Below, piece after piece: positions 1-5,634 of a stretch of DNA of 10,431 nt. How positions within the stretch are numbered: position 1 is the first letter of the stretch; every line of letters starts with the position of its first letter. The notes below the pieces were generated by a model. It was not told the DNA's origin. It did no database searches and saw only the letters and a program-made list of their open reading frames with translations. A program made the translations under genes and the position numbers. Origin of the DNA: Draconibacterium orientale (GTDB lineage: Bacteria > Bacteroidota > Bacteroidia > Bacteroidales > UBA1556); assembly GCA_022736595.1 (NCBI GenBank), contig DZDC01000081.1, positions 1 through 10,431 of the forward strand, read 5' to 3'.

Positions 1-7
1 GTGATTC

Positions 8-40
8 CTTCCAATACGATTGGAAGTTTGTAATTTTTTT
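8..40 (+). terminator. Possible terminator hairpin at the window edge
   Basis: A perfect 8-bp inverted repeat (8-15 with 19-26, three-base loop) is followed by TTTGTAA and then a run of T up to 42. This has the shape of an intrinsic terminator for a plus-strand gene lying upstream of the window. The stem is short and A/T-rich, and the T tract does not begin cleanly at the stem base, so the call is tentative. The right-arm sequence TTGGAAG (20-26) recurs at 41-47, so an alternative, longer-looped fold is possible. From about 60 to 160 I see no gene, RNA or further structure. Confidence 0.4.
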
Positions 41-165
41 TTGGAAGAAAACTCTACTACAAACTACTAATTTACATGACTATACGAAATAATAAGAGAT
101 AAAAAGTTCGACCCTTGCTTGCTGATGTTAGGTACACAATCTCTAAACCAAAATTGCTAAAAAGC

Positions 166-201
166 AAAAAGCAGGTTTTTAATTAAAAAAACCTGCTTTT
201 T
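166..201 (-). terminator. Intrinsic terminator of the tRNA-Leu pair
   Basis: A 15-bp perfect inverted repeat (166-180 with 187-201, six-base loop 181-186) has a GC-containing core (GCAGG/CCTGC) flanked by A and T runs. Read on the minus strand it begins 3 nt after the mature 3' end of tRNA-Leu(GAG), and its 3' arm ends in T5 followed by GC and another T-rich run. This is the expected position and form for the terminator of the two-tRNA unit. Because the stem is flanked by A on one side and T on the other, it could also stop plus-strand transcription. Confidence 0.8.
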
Positions 202-204
202 TAG

Positions 205-288
205 TGCCCAGAACAAGACTCGAACTTGCACAGCCGTAAAGCCACCACCACCTCAAAGTGGCGTGTATACCAATTTCACCACCTGGGC
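205..288 (-). tRNA. trnL: tRNA-Leu, anticodon GAG
   Basis: The minus strand folds as a class II tRNA of 84 nt. The acceptor stem GCCCAGG pairs with TCTGGGC (one G-T pair at 7-66), followed by discriminator A at 205. The D arm has the leucine-like run GTGGTGAAATTGGTA. The anticodon stem is CCACT/GGTGG with loop TTGAGGT, placing anticodon GAG at 254-252. A long variable arm follows, then a T arm with GTTCGAGTC. Leucine identity follows from the anticodon, the discriminator A and the long variable arm. It should read CUC and CUU codons. CCA is not encoded (CTA follows A73), so it would be added after transcription. It is the second tRNA of a tandem pair, 38 nt after tRNA-Leu(CAG). Confidence 0.95.
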
Positions 289-326
289 ATCTTTTATAAT
301 TAACTTAAAGAACTTCATATCTACTG

Positions 327-409
327 TACCCGGAACAGGGCTCGAACCTGCACAACCTGCGGTCACTAGTCCCTGAAACTAGCGCGTCTACCAATTCCGC
401 CATCCGGGC
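327..409 (-). tRNA. trnL: tRNA-Leu, anticodon CAG
   Basis: The minus strand folds as an 83-nt class II tRNA. The acceptor stem is GCCCGGA/TCCGGGT, with a G-T pair at position 1-72, and discriminator A is at 327. The D arm has GCGGAATTGGTAGAC, and the anticodon stem CTAGT/ACTAG closes the loop TTCAGGG, giving anticodon CAG at 375-373. There is a long variable arm and a T arm with GGTTCGAGCCC. It should decode CUG. CCA is not encoded. It is the promoter-proximal member of the pair; a Bacteroidota-type -7 box lies 30 nt upstream. The two genes differ in most stems, so they are separate isoacceptors and not a recent duplication. Confidence 0.95.
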
Positions 410-438
410 TTCGATCCCCTTTCCAGTTTTTCGAGGCG

Positions 439-446
439 CAAAAATA
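439..446 (-). promoter_or_regulatory. Promoter -7 box for the tRNA-Leu pair
   Basis: The minus strand reads TATTTTTG, a full match to the Bacteroidota sigma-A -7 consensus TAnnTTTG, followed by GC as is common in strong promoters of this phylum. It lies 30 nt upstream of the first tRNA base, so transcription would begin about 20-25 nt before the mature 5' end. I see no good TTTG element at the usual -33 distance. Confidence 0.6.
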
Positions 447-460
447 CTATATTTAATCAA

Positions 461-491
461 TTTGTTATCATTTCTTTCATTTTTATTTTAA
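461..491 (+). promoter_or_regulatory. Possible promoter of the DUF4301 gene
   Basis: TTTG at 461-464 and TATTTTAA at 484-491 are 19 nt apart, which fits the Bacteroidota -33/-7 arrangement, although the -7 box lacks the TTTG ending (TATTTTAA against TAnnTTTG). It would give a leader of roughly 20 nt before the ATG at 520. The region is very A/T-rich, so a chance match is possible. Confidence 0.35.
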
Positions 492-519
492 TTTTACACA
501 ATTTTAAATTCATACCCTT

Positions 520-2043
520 ATGTCATCCTTTACCAATGCCGACCTCGAACTGCTAAAGCTAAAAAATATCAACATTGAAACTATTGAAAATCAACTAAAA
601 GGATTCAAAACTGGTTTCCCATTTGCCCAATTAATGGCTGCAGCAACCCCTCAAAGAGGAATTGTAAAACTACAAGATGCGCAGTTGCAAAACCACATCA
701 ATCGGTATAACATCGAGCTTCAAAGCAAAAACGTTCTTAAATTTGTGCCTGCTTCAGGCGCTGCAAGTAGAATGTTTAAAGATCTATTTGAGTTTCGTGA
801 AGATTTGGCAACCAGCAATTTTTACGATTTAGTTGAACTTCAAAAACATAAATCGGTAAAACACTTTTTCGACCATCTCGACCAATTTGCTTTCTACAAC
901 GAATTATTACCCTACATCCAAAACTATATGGATGAAGACAAAAATAGCTTTGCCACCGCTTGCCTTGATTTTTTATTGGAAATGCCAGGGTTAAACTATG
1001 CTAATAAACCCAAAGCTTTGTTGCTTTTTCATAAATATCCAAGTTTCAACAGATTAAGTTTGGAAGAGCATTTGGTTGAAGCTGCCGATTATTGCAAAAC
1101 CCATAATCAAGAAGCTTTTATCCATTTTACTGTTTCTCCCGACCATATCGATGCTTTTAAATCTGCACTCAAATCTATTGTGCCCCAATACGAAATGCAG
1201 CTTAAAATCAAGTTTAACATCAATTATTCTGTTCAAAAATCATCCACAGATACCATTGCCGCCGACCAAAATAATGAAGCTTTTAGAGATGAAAATGGCA
1301 AATTGGTTTTTAGACCAGGCGGACATGGTGCACTTATCGAAAACCTGAACGACCTAACCGCCGACCTCATATTTATTAAGAATATCGACAATGTGGTGTA
1401 TGACAGCAAACGTCAAAGCTCCATCGACTATAAAAAAGCATTGGCTAGTATTGCCTTTGAACTTCATGAAGAAATTAGCAAACACCTGCAACAACTTATG
1501 ACGGGTTCACTACCGAAAAACATCTTAGATTTTATTAAAAACACACTGCTCATTGATTTCGATAAAAACCGATTTGACAATCAGAGCGATTTGATTCAAG
1601 GACTTATAGATTTACTAAACCGTCCACTTCGAGTTTGTGGAATGGTGAAAAATGAAGGCGAACCTGGCGGTGGTCCTTTCTACGTTAAAAAAGGAAATGA
1701 AACAAGTTTGCAAATTGTTGAATCGGCGGAAATTGATCAAAACAATACTGCACAAAAATCCATCATGCAAAATGCAACACACTTCAATCCCGTTGATTTG
1801 GTGTGTATTACTAATGATTGGCAAGGAAATAAATTTGATTTAAGAAAATTTGTCGATCCCAACTCGGCTTTTATCAGCGAAAAATCAAAAGATGGTAAAG
1901 TATTAAAAGCCATGGAATTACCTGGTCTTTGGAATGGCGCAATGGCCTTTTGGACCACCGTTTTTGTTGAAGTGCCTATCGAAACTTTCAATCCTGTAAA
2001 AACAGTGAACGATCTTCTTCGCCCCATGCACCGCGGATTTTAG
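520..2043 (+). CDS. DUF4301 family protein, possible sugar-nucleotidyltransferase fold
   Basis: Recognised as the DUF4301 family, typically about 500 residues in Bacteroidota; this 507-residue copy is full length. It has no signal peptide or membrane segment, so it is probably cytoplasmic. Its function is not established. What I see is a series of motifs in the order expected of UDP-sugar/UDP-GlcNAc pyrophosphorylases: a glycine-rich loop-like PASGAASRMFK (77-87), PKALL (164-168) followed by RLSLEEHLVEA (178-188), FTVSPDH (203-209), RPGGHGAL (265-272), KNIDNVV (287-293) and GMVKNEGEPGGGPFYV (374-389) followed by IVESAEI (399-405). These resemble, respectively, the nucleotide loop, the PKG region, the substrate-strand segment, the P-x-GHG uridine-binding motif, the metal/sugar-binding DN motif and the VVEYSEI region. 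A nucleotidyltransferase-like fold is therefore inferred, with no substrate proposed. The ATG at 520 follows an A/T-rich leader without Shine-Dalgarno. The stop overlaps that of the convergent meaB gene by 4 nt. Confidence 0.85.
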   Translation: MSSFTNADLELLKLKNINIETIENQLKGFKTGFPFAQLMAAATPQRGIVKLQDAQLQNHINRYNIELQSKNVLKFVPASGAASRMFKDLFEFREDLATSNFYDLVELQKHKSVKHFFDHLDQFAFYNELLPYIQNYMDEDKNSFATACLDFLLEMPGLNYANKPKALLLFHKYPSFNRLSLEEHLVEAADYCKTHNQEAFIHFTVSPDHIDAFKSALKSIVPQYEMQLKIKFNINYSVQKSSTDTIAADQNNEAFRDENGKLVFRPGGHGALIENLNDLTADLIFIKNIDNVVYDSKRQSSIDYKKALASIAFELHEEISKHLQQLMTGSLPKNILDFIKNTLLIDFDKNRFDNQSDLIQGLIDLLNRPLRVCGMVKNEGEPGGGPFYVKKGNETSLQIVESAEIDQNNTAQKSIMQNATHFNPVDLVCITNDWQGNKFDLRKFVDPNSAFISEKSKDGKVLKAMELPGLWNGAMAFWTTVFVEVPIETFNPVKTVNDLLRPMHRGF

Positions 2044-3131
2044 TCAACTTCTTTTTGCCACTGGTTTAAGAGCTCCTCTGCCAATTGATAAGCACTATTT
2101 TGATTCAAAGCAAGGGTAATTAACGCTTGCTCTATACGAGCTTTCATGCCTTTACTTTCAAAAAAACGCTCCTTCAATTTGCTTTCAATCTGTTCTAAAA
2201 GACGCATACTTTCTTGCTGTTTTCTTTGAAGTGCAAAATAACCATTGTTTTGGGTTAACGCCAGATAGTTTTGAATATGATTCCAAACATTTTCAATTCC
2301 AAAACCTGTATAAGCCGAACAAATATCGGTTACGGGCGTCCAACCTGATTCGGGCAATGGAAACAAATGTAAAGCATTGGCATATTGAACTTTAGAAATT
2401 TCAGCCTTTTTCAGATTATCGCCATCGGCTTTATTAATCACCAAGGCATCGCTCATTTCAATAATGCCTCTTTTAATGCCTTGGAGCTCATCACCTGCAC
2501 CCGCCAACATCAAGAGCAAGAAGAAATCGACCATTCCATGCACAGCAATTTCGCTTTGCCCCACGCCTACTGTTTCAATAATAATAACATCGTAACCAGC
2601 AGCTTCACAAAGTGTTATCGACTCTCTAGTTTTTTGAGCCACTCCACCCAAACTACCAGAGCTGGGACTTGGCCGTATAAAAGCATTGGGCTCAACACTT
2701 AGATTTTCCATGCGGGTTTTATCACCTAAAATTGAACCTTTGCTGCGTTGAGAGCTTGGATCGATGGCCAAAACCGCTACTTTATACCCTTTCTGGGTGA
2801 GAAAAAGCCCAAAAGTTTCGATAAACGTACTTTTTCCTGCCCCTGGCACTCCTGTAATCCCGATGCGCACCGAACTCTTCTCGTGTTGCAAACAACTTTG
2901 AATAATTTCAGAAGCAAGCTGGCGGTGTTCGGGGCGAGCACTTTCAACAAGGGTAATGGCTTGCGCTAAAATTCGACGATCGCCCAAATTAATTCCTTCA
3001 ATAAATTCTTCTTTCGTAAGCAAGGAAGTTCGCTTTTTACTCAACGCTTCCACCAACGAATCGTTGATTTGTGCAGGCTGAGCGATCCCCCCTTGAACAT
3101 TTAAAGCCGATTCAGCCAATTTCTTTTTCAT
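2040..3131 (-). CDS. meaB: MeaB/ArgK-type GTPase, methylmalonyl-CoA mutase chaperone
   Basis: This is a G3E-class P-loop GTPase of the MeaB (formerly ArgK) family. In characterised members the protein gates delivery of adenosylcobalamin to methylmalonyl-CoA mutase and protects that enzyme from inactivation, using GTP hydrolysis; the human counterpart is MMAA. The 363 residues are close to family length. Visible motifs are Walker A GVPGAGKST (94-102), the IDPSS segment (123-127) with SKGSILGDKTRM following, ETVGVGQSE (186-194, Walker B/switch region), GDELQGIKRGI (213-223) and guanine-specificity NKAD (233-236). A helical N-terminal extension (1-85) and C-terminal helices (about 295-360) fit the family's dimer arms. 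It starts 8 nt after the thioredoxin-like gene's stop, so the two are probably cotranscribed. No mutase subunit lies in the window, so the partner must be encoded elsewhere. The stop overlaps the convergent DUF4301 stop by 4 nt. Confidence 0.93.
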   Translation of the reverse strand: MKKKLAESALNVQGGIAQPAQINDSLVEALSKKRTSLLTKEEFIEGINLGDRRILAQAITLVESARPEHRQLASEIIQSCLQHEKSSVRIGITGVPGAGKSTFIETFGLFLTQKGYKVAVLAIDPSSQRSKGSILGDKTRMENLSVEPNAFIRPSPSSGSLGGVAQKTRESITLCEAAGYDVIIIETVGVGQSEIAVHGMVDFFLLLMLAGAGDELQGIKRGIIEMSDALVINKADGDNLKKAEISKVQYANALHLFPLPESGWTPVTDICSAYTGFGIENVWNHIQNYLALTQNNGYFALQRKQQESMRLLEQIESKLKERFFESKGMKARIEQALITLALNQNSAYQLAEELLNQWQKEVD

Positions 3132-3139
3132 GCTATGGC

Positions 3140-3658
3140 TTACTTTTGAGATAAAATTATAAGCAAATCATCCAACAAAGTACTCGAAGGAGCTTCAACA
3201 ATGCGACCCAACTCTTTACCATTTTCATAAACAATCAAAGTGGGCACGTACTGAATTTTGTATAAGGTCAAATCAATTTCTTCTGCTGTTTTTGCACGGT
3301 CAACACCAATCAATTTCATTTTCTTAAAAGAAAATTTTGCCGCTCGCAGCAATGCAATCATGCGAGGAACCTCCCTTTGCGAATCAGAACACCAAGAACC
3401 AAAAACAATCACTACCTCTTTATTTTTCAGCAACTTAGACAATTTCTTAATTTTCTTTTTATCACCATTCTCATAGTTTTTCTCCATTTGAAAATAGCTT
3501 GCAAATAAGCTCGAAACCTCTAAGCTATCGGCCTCCCAGAAACCTAAACAAACTTCAATACCCAGTTTGGGGTCTGTGATTACTCGATTTGAAGTTCCTT
3601 GACCATAAGCTAATGCCGATACAAAGAGTACTATAACGAAAAAAATTAATCGGTTCAT
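3140..3658 (-). CDS. Secreted thioredoxin-fold protein with single active-site Cys
   Basis: The 172-residue product has an N-terminal signal peptide (hydrophobic 4-17, ending SALAYGQG), so it probably acts in the periplasm or at the envelope. A thioredoxin-like core runs from about 78 to 170: strand EVVIVFGSW, active-site region WCSDS at 89-93, helix with VPRM (97-100), strand KLIGVD, then the cis-proline loop YVPT (137-140, P139) and strand LIVYENGKEL. The usual CxxC is replaced by Cys90-Ser-Asp-Ser93, so the resolving cysteine is absent. The only other cysteine is C37, in the N-terminal segment. A dithiol oxidoreductase role is therefore doubtful; a monothiol, peroxidatic, isomerase-like or binding role is possible. 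I recall similar WCSDS proteins in Bacteroidota but no assigned function. It is the first gene of a probable pair with meaB and has its own -7 box 26 nt upstream of the ATG. Confidence 0.8.
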   Translation of the reverse strand: MNRLIFFVIVLFVSALAYGQGTSNRVITDPKLGIEVCLGFWEADSLEVSSLFASYFQMEKNYENGDKKKIKKLSKLLKNKEVVIVFGSWCSDSQREVPRMIALLRAAKFSFKKMKLIGVDRAKTAEEIDLTLYKIQYVPTLIVYENGKELGRIVEAPSSTLLDDLLIILSQK

Positions 3659-3683
3659 GGTATTAATTTTAATAATTCAAATT

Positions 3684-3691
3684 CAAAAATA
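3684..3691 (-). promoter_or_regulatory. Promoter -7 box for thioredoxin-like/meaB unit
   Basis: The minus strand reads TATTTTTG, a full TAnnTTTG match, ending 25 nt before the ATG of the thioredoxin-like gene. A TTG (3709-3707 on the minus strand) lies 15 nt upstream, slightly close for a -33 element. It suggests that the thioredoxin-like and meaB genes can be transcribed independently of the two upstream envelope genes. No terminator hairpin is evident in the 78-nt gap, so readthrough from upstream is also possible. Confidence 0.5.
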
Positions 3692-3736
3692 GCTTTTATT
3701 GCAACTCAATTCATCTTGGAGAAACCCATTTTTGCA

Positions 3737-5623
3737 CTATAAACGGTTGAAATGATCAAATAAAACTTGTAAATAAGAAGCCCCATTTTTATACACTTGT
3801 TGCGATAGACTATCGTTTTGAATGGTATTAAACAAATGGGTTCCATTAAAATGGTCATGAGAAATATACCCATCAGGAGTTATAAACCCAAAACCTTGTA
3901 TAATTTCAAAAAAAGCAAAAGGAGGTCTATCGGGATTCATAAGGTCGTTACCCCACTGAAATTCAGAATAATCGTAACCCATTTGTTGCATCAAAGTAAT
4001 GGGAACATCCACCTGCGTACAAATCTGATCATAGTTTTTTCCTCTAAACTGCTCTTGTAAAGCGCCACCCGTTATGAGCAAAGGAATCCTTCGATATTCA
4101 GCAGTAGCTATTGATCGGTGGGTATAACTTTGATGTGGATGGTCGGCAAGAATTACAAATAAAGTATTTTGATACCATTGGGTCTGTGAGGCTTTATCGA
4201 AGAAAACACCTAAAACACTGTCTGTATAATAAACTGAATTGTGAAATGGATCTTCAGAATCGTTCCAATTAACAAATCCATTGGCAGGTTGATCGTAAGG
4301 ACTGTGCGAACTTAAAGTAAAGTAAATGCTAAAGAAGGGCTGCGACTGCTGATTGAGGTGTTTAAGAAATACATCAAACATAAATTCGTCGTGGATGCCA
4401 AGATCTCCCTGAGGCAATTGAGGAAAATCATAAACATCATTAAGTGTCTGAAATTCATTATGTAACAAATAAGCTTTAATGTTGCCATACCTCAGCTCAC
4501 CTCCATAAATAAAAGACGTGGAATAACCATCCTCATTGAATTTTCGAGTAATGGTTGGGGTTTTTCGCATTCGATCGGGATGGTCGGTAAGCGTGGTGAT
4601 GGGAATGGCAGGAAAAGCCCCCAAAAGTGAAGCTATGCCTTGCTGCGAACGATTTCCAGAGCTATAACATTGAGTAAAAAGTAAACCCGATTTCGACCAT
4701 CGATCAAACTGAGGCGTGGCGGCATGCTCCGCTCCTAAAACGCCCACCAAATCGGCTGGCCAACTTTCCAACAAGATAAATACCACATTAGGCTTGGCAT
4801 TTGCGGTGAGTCTATGAGATGGTTCTTTGCTTCTAAGATGAAGTTTATCAACCCTTTGATGGGCCTCAGTGGAATCCATTACCACAAAAACATTGGTGTT
4901 TTCTATCAGTTGATTATTCAATACTGAATGGGCTAAATTCCAAGCTGAGTTAACAGAAATATCGTTAACAATTTCATATTTTGAAAAATAACTCTCGCTT
5001 TGAGATATAGGAATTTGTTGCAATCCACCTCTCATTCCTACAAATATCAATCCCGAAACCAGTATTGTAATTGGAAATGTAAACACAGAAGCCCGTTGAA
5101 CTTTGATCTTAAGGCTATATTTTTGATGCACTTTCCTATAAAACCAAATCCCTAAAACCGAAAGCGACAACCAAAGTACCACTTGCCAAACACTTTTCCA
5201 TGCATCATTGGAAGCCAAAATTTCACTAGGCTGATGCAAATATTCCATTGCCTTTGCATTTACTTTTACCATCCATTCGGGGTAAATACCTATTTCTGCC
5301 ACTATCAACAAAGTATATAAAACTATGAAAATCATTATCATAAAATGGATAGTTTTCAATAAAAACCTTTTAGGCCAATAAAGATGAATGCTAAGGAAAA
5401 ACCAAGTAAACGCCAGTAAATAAGAACTGGTGCTCAAGTCAAGTTCTAAAGAATGATATAAAACAGGCCATAAATCGGACAACGACGCTCCTGAATTTTT
5501 TATTAATTGCCAGCTAAACAATACGAAAATCCAGCGCAAAAACTGCATCCATATCATCCAAAACAAACCCACTCGCAGAAGGTTTACAAAATAAAATTTA
5601 AGAGCATCCAATGTATTTTTCAT
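3737..5623 (-). CDS. LTA synthase/phosphoglycerol transferase-like membrane enzyme
   Basis: A 628-residue inner-membrane protein of the LtaS/MdoB sulfatase-like superfamily. About five hydrophobic segments (roughly 10-38, 64-84, 92-114, 145-163, 180-198) precede an extracytoplasmic alkaline-phosphatase-fold domain from about 278. Its motifs are NVVFILLESW (279-288, metal ligand E286), TPQFD (303-307), GNRSQQG (323-329), the DEF segment at 412-414, LSSHSPY (437-443) and LADHPH (492-497, D494/H495). The nucleophile position, Thr in LtaS, appears to be Ser326. Family members transfer phosphoglycerol or phosphoethanolamine groups from phospholipids to glycans or lipids. Bacteroidota make no classical lipoteichoic acid, so the acceptor here is unknown. 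It begins 9 nt after the serine hydrolase stop and has an AAGGAG ribosome site, so the two form a likely operon. Hydrolytic rather than transfer activity cannot be excluded. Confidence 0.85.
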   Translation of the reverse strand: MKNTLDALKFYFVNLLRVGLFWMIWMQFLRWIFVLFSWQLIKNSGASLSDLWPVLYHSLELDLSTSSYLLAFTWFFLSIHLYWPKRFLLKTIHFMIMIFIVLYTLLIVAEIGIYPEWMVKVNAKAMEYLHQPSEILASNDAWKSVWQVVLWLSLSVLGIWFYRKVHQKYSLKIKVQRASVFTFPITILVSGLIFVGMRGGLQQIPISQSESYFSKYEIVNDISVNSAWNLAHSVLNNQLIENTNVFVVMDSTEAHQRVDKLHLRSKEPSHRLTANAKPNVVFILLESWPADLVGVLGAEHAATPQFDRWSKSGLLFTQCYSSGNRSQQGIASLLGAFPAIPITTLTDHPDRMRKTPTITRKFNEDGYSTSFIYGGELRYGNIKAYLLHNEFQTLNDVYDFPQLPQGDLGIHDEFMFDVFLKHLNQQSQPFFSIYFTLSSHSPYDQPANGFVNWNDSEDPFHNSVYYTDSVLGVFFDKASQTQWYQNTLFVILADHPHQSYTHRSIATAEYRRIPLLITGGALQEQFRGKNYDQICTQVDVPITLMQQMGYDYSEFQWGNDLMNPDRPPFAFFEIIQGFGFITPDGYISHDHFNGTHLFNTIQNDSLSQQVYKNGASYLQVLFDHFNRL

Positions 5624-5628
5624 AATAA

Positions 5629-5634
5629 CTCCTT
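5629..5634 (-). promoter_or_regulatory. Shine-Dalgarno site AAGGAG before the LTA synthase-like gene
   Basis: AAGGAG on the minus strand, 5 nt before the ATG at 5623, is a near-perfect anti-SD complement at correct spacing. Its first two bases lie in the stop codon (TAA) of the upstream serine hydrolase. Bacteroidota genes usually lack such a site, and the other genes here show none as strong. It supports the chosen ATG and suggests translational coupling within the operon. Confidence 0.6.

Noticed and set aside
1..165. Possible small RNA or remnant gene before the tRNA pair
   Set aside because: Apart from the short hairpin at 8-26 and the terminator, I see no conserved fold, promoter or coding potential. 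The region is probably the 3' flank of a gene outside the window.
205..409. Attachment site of an integrated element at the tRNA-Leu genes
   Set aside because: No integrase gene, no repeated copy of a tRNA 3' end and no compositional break is visible; both neighbouring transcription units look like ordinary chromosomal genes.
1737..2027. 96-codon minus-strand frame within the DUF4301 gene, plus other short overlapping frames
   Set aside because: These are antisense or out-of-frame with full-length recognised families and have no domain signals, so they are treated as chance frames.
2040..3131. Annotation as a lysine/arginine/ornithine transport kinase (ArgK)
   Set aside because: The historical ArgK name persists for this family, but the GTPase motifs (GVPGAGKST, ETVGVGQSE, NKAD) are those of MeaB/MMAA-type chaperones, and no amino-acid transport genes are nearby.
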